A stretch of DNA of 64,000 nucleotides from Amorphus coralli DSM 19760 (GTDB lineage: Bacteria; Pseudomonadota; Alphaproteobacteria; Rhizobiales; Amorphaceae). The notes below the pieces were generated by a model. It ran no database searches. It worked only from the letters and a program-made list of their open reading frames with translations, and had not been told where the DNA came from. Shown piece after piece: positions 52,060 through 62,300 of this stretch (its first letter is position 1; each line of letters begins with the position of its first letter). The position numbers and the translations under genes were made by a program. The DNA is taken from NCBI RefSeq assembly GCF_000374525.1, contig NZ_KB894571.1:496001-560000 (forward strand), read 5' to 3'.

Positions 52060-53064
52060 CTATTCGGCCGCCGCCATCTGCGCCGCGTCGCGCTCCATCC
52101 GGGCTGCCAGCGGCGACATGCCGTACATTTCCCGGAAGCACTTGGAGAAGTGGGAGGCGGAGACGAAGCCGCAGGCGATCGCCACATCGACGATGGCCAT
52201 GTTGGACTGCAGGAGCAGGTGCCGGGCCCGATCGAGGCGGATCTCCAGGTAGTAGCGCGCCGGCGACATGCCGAGCCCGGTCCGGAACAGCCGCTCGATC
52301 TGCCGGCGCGACAGGCCGACATAGCCGGCGATGTCCACCAGCGAGAGCGGATCGTCGATGTTGGCTTCCATCAGCTCGATGATGAACAGCAGCTTGGTGT
52401 TGTGGACGCCGAGACGCGCTCGTAGCGGCAGCCGCTGCCGGTCGTGCGGATTGCGCACCCGGTCGGCCAGGCACTGCTCGCAGATCCGGTTCACGACGCT
52501 CTCGCCGTGGTCCTCGTTGATCAGCGAGAACATCATGTCCAGCGCCGCGGTGCCGCCGGCGCAGGTGTAGATCCCTTGATCCACCTCGAACAGGTCGGCA
52601 AAAACGTTCGCCTCGGGAAACTTCTCGGAGAAGGACGGCAGGCTCTCCCAGTGGATGGCGCAGCGCTTGCCGTCGAGCAGTCCGGCGTCGGCCAGCACCC
52701 AGGCCGCGGTGCACAGGCCGCCGATCTTGACCCCGGCAGTGTGGAGCTGGCGCAGCCACGGCCGCACGTGCCGCGTGTCGAGAACCTCCACGCCGATGCC
52801 GGTACACACCAGCACCAGATCCGGCCTGTCGGGGCCGGTGAACCGGCGCTCCTCCGCCAGCGAGCCGTTCACCGCGATGGTGCAGCCATTGCTCGCGGTT
52901 TCCGGCGCGCCGCTCTCCGACGCGATGCGCCACTTGTAGTAGGGCTTGCCCAGATGGCGATTGGCCAGCCGCAGGGGCTCGATCGCGGTGGCGAACGCGA
53001 TCATCGAGAAGTTCGGCAGGAGAAGGAAGACGATCGTCCGTGACTGACGCGACTGGTGGGTCAT
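52060..53064 (-). CDS. GATase1-AraC-family regulator (GbdR/CdhR-like)
   Basis: A 334-residue regulator with an N-terminal DJ-1/PfpI-like domain ([26 protein letters not shown], about 11-36; [26 protein letters not shown] near the nucleophile elbow) and a C-terminal AraC helix-turn-helix pair ([60 protein letters not shown]). This combination characterises GbdR, CdhR and SouR, which respond to dimethylglycine, carnitine or sarcosine. It lies divergent from formate-tetrahydrofolate ligase and upstream of soxBDAG, so control of methylamine one-carbon catabolism is the best inference. The sequence alone does not separate GbdR from its close relatives. Confidence 0.88.
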   Translation of the reverse strand: MTHQSRQSRTIVFLLLPNFSMIAFATAIEPLRLANRHLGKPYYKWRIASESGAPETASNGCTIAVNGSLAEERRFTGPDRPDLVLVCTGIGVEVLDTRHVRPWLRQLHTAGVKIGGLCTAAWVLADAGLLDGKRCAIHWESLPSFSEKFPEANVFADLFEVDQGIYTCAGGTAALDMMFSLINEDHGESVVNRICEQCLADRVRNPHDRQRLPLRARLGVHNTKLLFIIELMEANIDDPLSLVDIAGYVGLSRRQIERLFRTGLGMSPARYYLEIRLDRARHLLLQSNMAIVDVAIACGFVSASHFSKCFREMYGMSPLAARMERDAAQMAAAE

Positions 53065-53343
53065 CTACGCCGCCGTTCCGCCGTTGAACGCCGCCCCCTG
53101 CCGGACATCCAAGAGCTCATCTGTAATCGGTCGAGACTAGTCGCCCGCCCTGATTCCCGCAATCTCGGATTAGAGGCAGTCTGTGCCTATCAGATGGCCG
53201 ATCCGGTGCGAATCTGCGGCACTGGCGCCGCCAACGCGGGCGGTATGCTTCCCTCGCCCGATCGCGCCCGGGGTTGTGGTTGCCGTTCGCCTCCGCCTAG
53301 AAATGCGTTCGCCTTGCTCTTCACTCATGCTCCCAGGGACCCG

Positions 53344-55017
53344 ATGACGCCGAAATCAGACCTCGAGATCGCCCGGGCCGCCACGCTGAAGCCGATCGCC
53401 GAGATCGCGGCGAAGCTCGACGTTCCCTACGAGAACCTGGTCCCGTTCGGTCACGACAAGGCGAAGATCTCGCTCGACTACATCGCCTCGCTGTCCGACC
53501 GGCCGGACGGCAAGCTGATTCTGGTCACCGCGATCAGCCCGACGCCCGCCGGCGAGGGCAAGACGACCACCACCGTGGGTCTGGGCGACGGTCTCAACCG
53601 GATCGGCAAGCGCGCCGCCATCTGCCTGCGCGAGCCCTCGCTCGGCCCCTGCTTCGGCATGAAGGGGGGTGCCGCCGGCGGCGGCTATGCCCAGGTCGTG
53701 CCGATGGAGGACATCAACCTCCACTTCACCGGCGACCTGCACGCCATCACCACCGCCCACAACCTGCTTTCCGCCATGGTGGACAACCACCTCTACTGGG
53801 GCAACGCGCTCGACATCGATCCGCGCCGGGTGGTCTGGAAGCGCGCCATGGACATGAACGACCGGGCGCTGCGGCAGATCGTGGCCGGGCTCGGCGCCTC
53901 CAACGGCTTCACCCGGGAGACCGGCTTCGACATCACCGTCGCCTCCGAGGTGATGGCGATCTTCTGCCTGGCCAGCGACCTCGCCGACCTGGAGCGCCGG
54001 CTGGGCGCCATCGTCGTCGCCTACCGCACCGACGGCACCGCCGTCACCGCGCGCGACCTGAAGGCCGACGGCGCCATGACGGTGCTGCTGCGCCAGGCGT
54101 TCGCCCCCAACCTGGTGCAGACGGTGGAGAACAACCCCGCCTTCGTGCACGGCGGGCCGTTCGCCAACATCGCCCACGGCTGCAACTCCATGATCGCCAC
54201 CAAGACGGCGCTGAAGCTCGCCGACTACGTGGTGACGGAGGCCGGCTTCGGCGCCGATCTCGGGGCGGAAAAATTCTTCGACATCAAGTGCCGCAAGGGC
54301 GACCTGAAGCCGTCCGCGGCCGTCGTCGTTGCCACCATCCGCGCCCTGAAGATGCACGGCGGCGTAGACCGGACCAGTCTCGCCCAGGAGAATGCCGACG
54401 CCGTCACCCGCGGCGCGGCCAACCTCGCCCGCCACGTGGAGAACGTGAAGGGCTACGGCGTGCCGGTCGTGGTCGCCGTCAACCGCTTCCTCTCCGACAC
54501 CGACGCCGAGATCGCCGCCGTGAAGGCCGCCTGCGCGGCGATGGGCGCCGACGCCGTCCTCTGCGAGCACTGGGCAAAGGGCTCCGAAGGCACCGAGGCG
54601 CTCGCCCGCAAGGTCGTCGAGCTGGCCGATGGCGGCACCGCCGACTTCGCGCCCATCTATCCGGACGCCATGCCGCTCTGGGAGAAGATCCGCACCGTCT
54701 CCAAGACGATCTACCACGCCCGCGACGCGGCGGCGGAGAAGCGGATCCTCGCCCAGCTCGCCGCGTGGGAGGACGCCGGCTACGGCGACCTGCCGGTGTG
54801 CATGGCCAAGACCCAGTACTCCTTCTCCACCGACCCGGCGGCGCGCGGCGCACCGGAGGGCTTCACCATTCCGGTGCGCGAGGTGCGGCTGTCCGCCGGC
54901 GCAGGCTTCGTGGTGGCGCTCACCGGCGAGATCATGACCATGCCCGGCCTGCCCCGGCATCCGGCGGCGGAGAAGATCGGCCTCTCCGACGAGGGCTGGA
55001 TCGAGGGGCTGTTCTAG
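53344..55017 (+). CDS. fhs: Formate-tetrahydrofolate ligase
   Basis: A 557-residue ATP-dependent ligase making 10-formyltetrahydrofolate from formate and tetrahydrofolate. The ATG at 53344 gives the family's usual length. [20 protein letters not shown] (65-84) is the nucleotide-binding loop, [22 protein letters not shown] and [18 protein letters not shown] are invariant family segments, and the C-terminus has [22 protein letters not shown]. It connects formate released during demethylation to the folate pool and so fits the neighbouring sox genes. Upstream there are 279 bp of non-coding DNA shared with the divergent GATase1-AraC regulator; no terminator is obvious downstream. Confidence 0.97.
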   Translation: MTPKSDLEIARAATLKPIAEIAAKLDVPYENLVPFGHDKAKISLDYIASLSDRPDGKLILVTAISPTPAGEGKTTTTVGLGDGLNRIGKRAAICLREPSLGPCFGMKGGAAGGGYAQVVPMEDINLHFTGDLHAITTAHNLLSAMVDNHLYWGNALDIDPRRVVWKRAMDMNDRALRQIVAGLGASNGFTRETGFDITVASEVMAIFCLASDLADLERRLGAIVVAYRTDGTAVTARDLKADGAMTVLLRQAFAPNLVQTVENNPAFVHGGPFANIAHGCNSMIATKTALKLADYVVTEAGFGADLGAEKFFDIKCRKGDLKPSAAVVVATIRALKMHGGVDRTSLAQENADAVTRGAANLARHVENVKGYGVPVVVAVNRFLSDTDAEIAAVKAACAAMGADAVLCEHWAKGSEGTEALARKVVELADGGTADFAPIYPDAMPLWEKIRTVSKTIYHARDAAAEKRILAQLAAWEDAGYGDLPVCMAKTQYSFSTDPAARGAPEGFTIPVREVRLSAGAGFVVALTGEIMTMPGLPRHPAAEKIGLSDEGWIEGLF

Positions 55018-55043
55018 CCCTCCGGCTTGCCCATCCCCGTTCC

Positions 55044-55490
55044 TCACGCCGGGCGGCGCCTGCGACCGCGCGAAAGCCGCAGGCCGTCGCGCAGGCTGAG
55101 ACCGAGGAGCGCAATGTTGACGCCTCCCGCGACCAATTCCAGCGCCTGGACGGCATAGAAGACCGTGTCCAGCTCGCCCGCCTGCGCCCGGGCCGCCAGG
55201 AACAGCGCCGACGGCACCAGCACGAGAATGCCGTTTGCGGCAATGATCGGCATGCGCCGGCGTTTCGCCGCGACGAGCGGCCCGCGATGTCCCCGGCCGA
55301 GCCGCATTCCGGACAGTCCCGCGATGGCCAGCGTCGGGATCAGCACCAGGAAGCCGAAGGGAATGGCGCCCTTCACCGCGGCAATGGCCGCCGGGCCGCC
55401 GAACAGCTCCACTCCGACGCTCGCGGTCCAGAAACCCGTGATCATCGCCAGCGCCAGTCCGCCCGCGATCGGGTGAACGATCCGGATCAT
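55044..55490 (-). CDS. Small four-helix membrane protein
   Basis: A 148-residue inner-membrane protein with four predicted helices (HPIAGGLALAMITGFWTASV; GAIPFGFLVLIPTLAIAG; IAANGILVLVPSALFLA; AVQALELVAGGVNIALLGLSL) and an Arg-rich tail. I do not recognise a named family. It is divergent from the MarR-type gene, with a twin palindrome just upstream of both starts, so it is probably the regulator's target. A role in export, stress or membrane homeostasis is only a guess. Confidence 0.7.
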   Translation of the reverse strand: MIRIVHPIAGGLALAMITGFWTASVGVELFGGPAAIAAVKGAIPFGFLVLIPTLAIAGLSGMRLGRGHRGPLVAAKRRRMPIIAANGILVLVPSALFLAARAQAGELDTVFYAVQALELVAGGVNIALLGLSLRDGLRLSRGRRRRPA

Positions 55491-55516
55491 GGTGGATATC
55501 CTTTCATGGTGAAGTT

Positions 55517-55554
55517 GAATAGCAAGCTATATATAATTGCATAGTTTGCTATTC
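55517..55554. promoter_or_regulatory. Twin MarR-type operator
   Basis: Two 12-bp palindromes, ATAGCAAGCTAT (55519-55530) and ATAGTTTGCTAT (55541-55552), 10 bp apart. Together with flanking G-A and T-C they form a 14-bp inverted repeat with one mismatch. They lie 27 bp from the start of the membrane-protein gene and 19 bp from the MarR gene, in an unusually AT-rich stretch that must also hold both promoters. Confidence 0.7.
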
Positions 55555-55572
55555 AAGTGCTATCCACGAACC

Positions 55573-56010
55573 ATGGTCGACTGGAAGGATCGCTCGGCGG
55601 GCTATCTCGTGAACCAGGTGGCGCGCATCTTCGAGCGCGGCCTGTCGGCGCGCATCCGCCCGCTCGGCCTCACCACCGGCGCCTTCCCGGCGCTGCTGGA
55701 GCTCTGGGAGCGCGAGGGCCTCACCCAGAAGCAGCTGGTGGAACGCCTCGACATCGAGCAGGCGACCATGGCCAACACGCTTTCCCGGATGGAGCGTGAC
55801 GGCCTCATCCGGCGCGAGAAGGATCCTTCCGACGGGCGCGTGCAGCGCGTCTACCTGACCGACACGTCCCGTGCCCTGCGTGACGCGGCCATCGCGGCGG
55901 CCGAGGCGGAGAACGCCGACCGGCTCGGCGGCCTCACCGCGGCCGAGCGCGACCGCTTCGTGACACTCCTCAACAAGGTGATCGCCCACTCCCGCCGCAC
56001 CAGCGCCTGA
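55573..56010 (+). CDS. MarR-family transcriptional regulator
   Basis: A 145-residue winged-helix regulator starting at ATG 55573 (MVDWKDRSAGYLVNQVARIF). DNA-binding elements are LTQKQLVERLDIEQATMANTLSRMERDGLI (recognition helix) and RREKDPSDGRVQRVYL (wing). There is no OhrR-type cysteine near the N-terminus, so it probably binds a small ligand. It is divergent from a small membrane protein with a twin palindrome between them, the standard arrangement of MarR autoregulation and target control. Confidence 0.9.
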   Translation: MVDWKDRSAGYLVNQVARIFERGLSARIRPLGLTTGAFPALLELWEREGLTQKQLVERLDIEQATMANTLSRMERDGLIRREKDPSDGRVQRVYLTDTSRALRDAAIAAAEAENADRLGGLTAAERDRFVTLLNKVIAHSRRTSA

Positions 56011-56034
56011 GCCCGTCCGTCCCGCGCGGTGGCG

Positions 56035-56928
56035 TCAGCCACCCGTTCGCGCCGGCCGATGGACCGCCACCCCGGCCATCACCAGCGCAATGCCGGCCAG
56101 GTCGCGCATCGACGGGATCTGCGCCAGCACCAGCGCCGCAACCACCGTCGCCACGGCCGGCAGTAGCGCCAGCATCAGTGCGAAGCTCGCCCGTGGCAGC
56201 CGCGCCATGGCGAACTGGTCGCAGACATAGGGCACCACCGACGACGACACGCCGACGCCGAAGCCGGCCAGCACCAGCATCGGCTCCGACAGAACCGCCA
56301 TCGCCTGCACCACGCCCACCGGCATCAGCGCGACCAGAGCGATCGCCATGGCGCAGCCGAGGCGTTCAATGCCCGCCCCCGCGCCGCTCTCCGCCGCCCG
56401 GTGGCCGAGCACCACGTAGCCGACGAACAGCGCGGCGTTGAGGGCCGACCAGGCCAGTCCGACCAGGTCTCCGGCCAGTTTCACGTCGATGAGCAGCACG
56501 ACCCCGGCCACCGTCGCCGCCAGCGCAAGGACGTTGCGCCGGGTTCGCATCCCGTAAAGCGCCAGCCCCACCGTTCCGACGAACTCCATCGCCGCCACCA
56601 GGCTCATCGGCAGCCGCTCCAGCGCCAGGTAGAAGGACGTGTTCATCACCGCCAGGCAGAGCCCCAGCCCGACAAGCAGCAGCCGCATGCGCGAATCGGC
56701 GGTGCGGAATGTCCGCCACGGCCGGGTGAGCGGCGCGAAGACCAGGGCGGCCGAGGCGATCCGGAACCAGGCCACGCCCAGCACCCCCACCGACGGGAAC
56801 AGGAGCACGGCGAAGGACGGCCCGAGATAATGAAAGACCGCGCTGGTGGCGAACCAGGCGTGCGGCGGCACGGACCGGGTGACGGCATCGAGGCGCGAGG
56901 ATGGCGGAGCGGGATCGGCATGTGTCAT
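56035..56928 (-). CDS. EamA-family transporter, RhtA-like
   Basis: A 297-residue ten-helix DMT-superfamily protein starting at ATG 56928. HAWFATSAVFHYLGPSFAVLLFP..GVLGVAWFRIASAALVF, RRNVLALAATVAGVVLLIDVKLAG and GVGVSSSVVPYVCDQFAMARLPRASFALMLALLP (shown in part) match the RhtA-type threonine/homoserine exporters. Export of an amino acid or analogue is likely. It is divergent from an Lrp-type regulator, with 89 bp between starts, a pairing often seen for amino-acid exporters. Confidence 0.88.
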   Translation of the reverse strand: MTHADPAPPSSRLDAVTRSVPPHAWFATSAVFHYLGPSFAVLLFPSVGVLGVAWFRIASAALVFAPLTRPWRTFRTADSRMRLLLVGLGLCLAVMNTSFYLALERLPMSLVAAMEFVGTVGLALYGMRTRRNVLALAATVAGVVLLIDVKLAGDLVGLAWSALNAALFVGYVVLGHRAAESGAGAGIERLGCAMAIALVALMPVGVVQAMAVLSEPMLVLAGFGVGVSSSVVPYVCDQFAMARLPRASFALMLALLPAVATVVAALVLAQIPSMRDLAGIALVMAGVAVHRPARTGG

Positions 56929-57017
56929 GCCTTCATTGTGGCAAGCGCGCGCCTTTGGTCTATGGTCGTTTATGGCCTGATCGGCCGAAACTGCCACTGT
57001 TTCAAAGGCCAGACACC

Positions 57018-57500
57018 ATGAAACGCCTTCGCTTCGAAAACGGGCCCGTCGATGGCGTCGATCTGCGCCTCCTCGCGCTCCTGGTGGACAACGCCCGCAT
57101 CACCACGGCAAGCCTCGCCCGGGAGGTGGGACTGTCCGCCCCAAGCGTCGGCGAGCGGTTGCGACGGCTGGAAGAGGCCGGCATCGTCACTGGCTATTCG
57201 GCCACCCTCGACCCGGCGGCGCTGGGCCTGCCCATTTCGGCCTGGCTGAGGGTGCGGCCGCTGCCGGGCGAGCTGGTCCGCGTCGCCGGCATCATCCAGG
57301 CCTGCGAGAGCGTCGTTCAGTGCGACCGGATCACGGGCGAGGACTGCTTCATCGCCAAGGTCTGCGTGCCCTCCATCGCCGACCTGGAGGCGCTCATCGA
57401 CACGCTGATCCCCTACTCCACCACCAACACGTCGATCATCCAGTCGTCGCCGGTGCCGCCGCGTCCACCCGCCCTGCCCGACACAACGCGCGACGGGTGA
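57018..57500 (+). CDS. Lrp/AsnC-family transcriptional regulator
   Basis: A 160-residue regulator starting at ATG 57018. The N-terminal helix-turn-helix is VDLRLLALLVDNARITTASLAREVGLSAPSVGERLRRLEEAGIVTGYSA (given as a continuous domain at about 14-62; the motif core is LAREVGLSAPSVGERL). A RAM ligand-binding domain follows (about 70-145: LPGELVRVAGIIQACESVVQ..DRITGEDCFIAKV). It probably senses an amino acid and controls the divergent RhtA-like exporter. Confidence 0.92.
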   Translation: MKRLRFENGPVDGVDLRLLALLVDNARITTASLAREVGLSAPSVGERLRRLEEAGIVTGYSATLDPAALGLPISAWLRVRPLPGELVRVAGIIQACESVVQCDRITGEDCFIAKVCVPSIADLEALIDTLIPYSTTNTSIIQSSPVPPRPPALPDTTRDG

Positions 57501-57631
57501 CGTCGGGGCACCCCCCGCCTTGATCCGATGCGACATCGTGCGGCGCTGTTGGGACGGCGACGCAGCGCCCCCTGCGCGATACTCTGCCGTGACCCATGGA
57601 CGACCGGGCGGATCTGAGCACGTGTTTCGAC

Positions 57632-57675
57632 GCGTTTCCGGACGGCGAACCGGTCCCCACTTCGCCTGGAAACGC
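57632..57675. repeat. Palindromic intergenic repeat, copy C
   Basis: A 44-bp element upstream of soxB. Its outer stem is GCGTTTCC (57632-57639) / GGAAACGC (57668-57675). Its inner stem is GGCGAA / TTCGCC around CCGGTCCCCAC. The core is the same as in the copies at 63205 and 63531, but four base pairs of the outer stem differ while remaining paired. Confidence 0.8.
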
Positions 57676-57692
57676 TCTAGGGGCTGCGGACG

Positions 57693-58943
57693 ATGAAGCG
57701 CTACTCCCTCCTCCGTCTGGTCCGCGAGGGCCTGGCCGGTCACACCGGCTGGGATCCGGCCTGGCGCAAGGCGACGCTCAAGGACCGCTACGACGCCGTC
57801 ATCATCGGCGGCGGCGGCCACGGCCTGGCGACCGCCTACTATCTCGCATCGGTCCACGGCATGACCGACATCGCGGTCATCGAGAAGGGCTGGATCGGCG
57901 GCGGCAATGCCGGGCGCAACACCACCATCATCCGCTCCAACTATCTCAACGACGAATCCGCCGCGATCTACGACCACGCCCTGAGCCTTTGGAAGACGCT
58001 CGGCCGCGAGCTGAACTTCAACATCATGATGAGCCACCGCGGCGTGCTCAACCTCGCCCACGACGAGCACGAGGCCCGCCAGGTCAAGCGCCGCGTCGAG
58101 GCCAACCGGCTGAACGGCGTCGAGGCGGAGTGGCTGGACGCGCGCCAGGTCGCCGAGTTCTGCCCCGTCATCAACATGTCGCCCAGCGCCCGCTACCCGG
58201 TGATCGGTGCCAGCCTGCAGCGCTCCGGCGGCGTCAACCGCCATGACGCCGTGGTCTGGGGGTTCGCGCGCGCCGCCAGCGATCTCGGCGTCGACATCGT
58301 CGAGCAGACGGAAGTCACCGACATCCGGGTGGAGGCCGGCGCCGTTACCGCGGTGGAGACCTCGCGCGGCACGGTCCGCACCCCGAAAGTCGCCTCCGTC
58401 GTTGCCGGCCATTCCTCGGTCATTGCCGGCATGGTGGGCGTGCGCCTGCCGATCCAGAGCCACCCGCTGCAAGCGCTGGTCTCCGAGCCAATCAAGCCGG
58501 TGCTCGACTGCGTGGTGATGTCCAACGCCGTCCACGCCTACTGCAGCCAGTCCGACAAAGGCGAGCTGGTCATCGGGGCCGGCATCGACCACCACAACTC
58601 CTACACCCAGCGCGGCCAGATCGGCATGATCGAGCACCAGCTCGGGGCCATCAAGGAGGTCTTCCCGATCTTCTCCCGGCTCCGCATGCTGCGCCAGTGG
58701 GGCGGCATCGTCGACGTCTGCCCGGACGCCAGCCCGATCATCACGGCGACGCCGGTGAAGGGCTTCTTCCTCAACGGCGGCTGGGGCACCGGCGGCTGGA
58801 AGGCGACGCCCGGCTCCGGCCACGCCTTCGCCGATCTCGTGGCCAACGGCGAACCGAACCGGATCGCCGCCCCCTTCGCCCTCGACCGCTTCGTCTCCGG
58901 CGCCCTCGTCGCCGAGCACGGCGCGGCCGCCGTGGCGCACTAG
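57693..58943 (+). CDS. soxB: Heterotetrameric sarcosine oxidase beta subunit SoxB
   Basis: A 416-residue flavoprotein subunit starting MKRYSLLRLVREGLAG, a typical SoxB N-terminus. YDAVIIGGGGHGLATAYYLA (33-52) binds FAD; IASLQRSGGVNRHDAVVWG-like residues around 172-190 include the conserved RHDAV histidine proposed to hold covalent FMN in related enzymes. NGGWGTGGWKATPGSGHAFA near the end closes the FAD site. In the complex, SoxB oxidises sarcosine to glycine plus a methylene group. It is the first gene of soxBDAG, preceded by a palindromic repeat. Confidence 0.95.
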   Translation: MKRYSLLRLVREGLAGHTGWDPAWRKATLKDRYDAVIIGGGGHGLATAYYLASVHGMTDIAVIEKGWIGGGNAGRNTTIIRSNYLNDESAAIYDHALSLWKTLGRELNFNIMMSHRGVLNLAHDEHEARQVKRRVEANRLNGVEAEWLDARQVAEFCPVINMSPSARYPVIGASLQRSGGVNRHDAVVWGFARAASDLGVDIVEQTEVTDIRVEAGAVTAVETSRGTVRTPKVASVVAGHSSVIAGMVGVRLPIQSHPLQALVSEPIKPVLDCVVMSNAVHAYCSQSDKGELVIGAGIDHHNSYTQRGQIGMIEHQLGAIKEVFPIFSRLRMLRQWGGIVDVCPDASPIITATPVKGFFLNGGWGTGGWKATPGSGHAFADLVANGEPNRIAAPFALDRFVSGALVAEHGAAAVAH

Positions 58944-58991
58944 AGCGGGGTGAGGAAAAGTGGATACCGGTTTTCCGCCCGCACCCCGCTC
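58943..58991. repeat. Palindromic intergenic repeat, divergent copy D
   Basis: Between soxB and soxD. A perfect 10-bp outer stem GAGCGGGGTG / CACCCCGCTC (58943-58952, 58982-58991) encloses an inner stem GGAAAA / TTTTCC (58954-58959, 58971-58976) around GTGGATACCGG. The loop aligns with the reverse strand of the 44-bp copies (GTGGGAACCGG), so it is a family member in opposite orientation with both stems changed. Confidence 0.75.
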
Positions 58992-59023
58992 CACTGAGAG
59001 CTGATCCAGGAGAGGCGCCGGCA

Positions 59024-59395
59024 ATGTTCCTCATTCCCTGCCCCTATTGCGGCACCCGCGACCAGTCCGAGTTCGCCTATGGCGGCCAGGCCCACGTGGC
59101 CCGACCGGAGGACCCGGCCTCCCTCTCCGATGCCGAGTGGGCCGAGTTCGTGTTCTTCCGCGACAATCCGAAGGGCCTGTTCGCCGAGCGCTGGAACCAC
59201 GCGTCCGGCTGCCGGCGCTGGTTCAACGTGCTGCGCTCCACTGCCTCCGACCGCATCTACGCCGCCTACGAGATCGGCACGCCGCCGCCGGCCATCGAGG
59301 GTGACGGCCCGGCGACACCCTCCGGCGAAGTCGTCGGCTCCGGCAACGACGCGGTCAAGCTGGTCAAGACGGCAGACGAAGGGACCCGGCCATGA
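59024..59395 (+). CDS. soxD: Sarcosine oxidase delta subunit SoxD
   Basis: A 123-residue zinc-binding subunit. Cys6, Cys9 (PCPYCG), His59 and Cys63 (WNHASGCRRWFN) match the family's zinc ligands exactly. It bridges the alpha and beta subunits. AGGAG lies upstream of ATG 59024. Its TGA overlaps the soxA start by 4 bp (ATGA). It is longer at the C-terminus (about 25 extra residues after TPPP) than many homologues, which end soon after RYAIG-type residues. Confidence 0.95.
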   Translation: MFLIPCPYCGTRDQSEFAYGGQAHVARPEDPASLSDAEWAEFVFFRDNPKGLFAERWNHASGCRRWFNVLRSTASDRIYAAYEIGTPPPAIEGDGPATPSGEVVGSGNDAVKLVKTADEGTRP

Positions 59396-62300
59396 CCCTG
59401 TCCGACAGCGCGCCCGAGGACCGGTCCCTCGCCTTCCGCACCGATGGCTCCGCCCATGAACCCGGCGACCGGACGGCCCTGCGCGCGGCATCGCGCCAGC
59501 CCTACCGGCGCGCATCCGGCGGCCGCATCGACCGCTCGAAACCCGTCCACTTCACCTTCGACGGCAAGCCCGTCTCCGGCTATGCCGGCGACACGGTGGC
59601 CTCCGCACTCATCGCCAACGGCGTCCATTTCGTCGCCCGCGGCTTCAAGTATCACCGCCCGCGCGGCATCCTGACCGCCGGCTCCGACGATCCCGCCGGC
59701 CTCGTCCAGGTGGGCTCCCACGATGCTCTGACCGACCCCAACACCCGCGCCACCGAACAGGAGATCTATCCGGGCCTGGAGGTGTTCAGCCAGAACGCCT
59801 GGCCGTCCCTGGCCTTCGATGTCGGGGTCCTCAACGACGTCTTTCACCGCTTCCTGCCGTCCGGCTTCTACTACAAGACCTTCATGGGCCCTCCGGGTTC
59901 CTGGATGGGGTTCGAGAAGATCATCCGCGCCGCGGCCGGCCTCGGCCGCGCACCGAAGGCGCCCGATCCGGACCGCTACGAACACGTCAACCATCATTGC
60001 GAGGTCCTGGTGGTGGGCGGTGGCCCCGCCGGACTGTCCGCGGCCCTTGCCGCCGCGCGCACCGGCGCCCGCGTGGTTCTTTGCGAGGAGACCGCCGAGC
60101 TCGGCGGCTGGCTTCTCTCCGCCGACCCGGCCACCCGCATCGATGGCCTGTCGCCGGCCGAATGGATCGCGGCCGCGGAAGCGGACCTGCGCGCCTTTGA
60201 TGACGTGCACATCCTCACCCGCACCTGCGCCTACGGCTACTATGCCGAGAACCAGGTGAACCTCTGGGAAAAGCTCTCAGACCACCAGTTGCCCGCCGAC
60301 CGCGACCCCGCCCTGCCGCGCCAGCGCAACTGGCGCGTCCGGGCGCGCGAGGTGGTGCTGGCGACCGGCGCGCTGGAGCGGCCTTTGCTGTTTCCCGGCA
60401 ACGACCGGCCGGGCATCGTCACCGCCTCCGCGGCGCTCACCTTCGCCGAGCGCTACGGCGTGCTCGTCGGCCACCGCATCGCGGTCGCCACCAACAACGA
60501 CGCCGGCTACGACGCCGCCTGCCGGCTCAAGGCGGCGGGTGCCGACATCGTCTCCGTCATCGACCAGCGCGAGGCGGCCGGTATCGGCGCAGCCGAACGG
60601 GCCAGCGCCGCCGGCATTTCGGTGCGTCACGGCGCCGCCATCGTGTCCACGTCCGGGCGCAAGCGGATTGCCCGGATCACCGTCCGTGCGCTCGGGGCCG
60701 ATGGCGGCCCCACCGGCAGCCCCGAGACGCTCGCCTGCGATGCGCTGGCCGTTGCCGGCGGCTACTCGCCCAACGTCGCGCTGTTTTCCCAGTCGCGCGG
60801 CCAGTTGCGCTACGACGAGGCCATCGGCGCCTTCGTGCCGGGCCATTCGGTCCAGCGCGAGCGGTCCGCCGGCGCCTCCGCAGGCACCTTCGACCTTGGC
60901 GCGTGTCTCGCCGAAGGAGCGAAGGCCGGCCTCGAGGCGGCATTGGCCGCGGGCTTTGCCGGCGAGGCAGGGTCCGCCCCTTCCGTCGAAGACAGCGCCC
61001 TGTTGGCCGGCCGGCTCGATCCGCGCGTGGTGCTGCCTGCCGCCCGGGCCGGTCGCACCTTCATTGACGTCCAGAACGACGTGACGGTGAAGGACCTGCG
61101 GCTTGCCGTGCAGGAGGGCTATTCCTCCGTCGAGCACGCCAAGCGCTACACCACCACCGGCATGGGCACCGACCAGGGCAAGACGGTCAACATCAACGCC
61201 TTCGCCGTGCTTGCCGACAAACAGGCGCTGAAGCTTCCCGCGGTCGGCACCACCACCTTCCGCCAGCCCTACAAGCCGGTCACCTTCGGCGTCATGGCCG
61301 GCGCCCACACCGGCGCCCACTTCCAGCCGCGCCGCACCACGCCGATGCACGACTGGCAGGTCGCCAACGGCGCCATCTTCGAGACCTCGGGCGACTGGCT
61401 GCGCGCCTGGACCTATCCCCGCCCCGGCGAGACGCCGGAGGAGGCCGTCCAGCGGGAGACCCGCGCCGCCCGCGAGGCGATCGGCATGCTCGATGCGTCG
61501 ACGCTTGGCAAGATCGACATCCAGGGCGCCGACGCCCGCACCTTCCTCAACCGCGTCTACACCAACGCCTGGTCGAAACTCGCCCCCGGCCGCTGCCGCT
61601 ACGGGCTGATGCTCAACGAGGACGGCATGGTCATGGACGACGGCGTGACCACCTGCATCGCCGACGACCATTTCCACATGACCACCACCACCGGCGGGGC
61701 GGCCAGCGTGCTGGCCTGGCTGGAGGACTATCTGCAGACCGAATGGCCCGATCTCGACGTGCGGCTCACCACCGTCACCGAGCAGTGGGCGGTCGCCTCG
61801 CTGTCCGGCCCGAAGACGCCGGAGCTGATGGCCGCGCTCCTCGACGATCTCGATCCGGACCCGGAGAGCTTCCCGTTCATGGCGTGGAAGCCGGCCCATA
61901 TCGACGGCGTGCCGGTGCGCGTCTTCCGCATTTCCTTCACCGGCGGCGTTTCCTACGAGATCAACGTGGCGGCGAGCTACAGCGCGTGGCTGTGGGAGAA
62001 GATCATGGCGGCCGGCGCGCCGTTCGGCATCACGCCCTACGGCACCGAGGCCATGCATCTGCTGCGCGCCGAGGCGGGCTTCATCATCGTCGGCCAGGAC
62101 ACCGACGGCACCATGACCCCGATCGACCTGCGCATGGACAAGATGGTCTCCCAGGCCAAGGGCGACTTCATCGGCAAGCGCTCCCTGTCGCGGCCCGACA
62201 CCGCCCGCACCGATCGCCGCCAGCTGGTCGGCCTGCTGACGGACGATCCGGCCACCGTGCTGGTCGAAGGCGCCCACGTCATCGCGACCGCCGAGGAGCC

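Noticed and set aside
53065-53343. Operator for the GATase1-AraC regulator
   Set aside because: The gap upstream of fhs has no convincing repeat that I could match to a known GbdR site.
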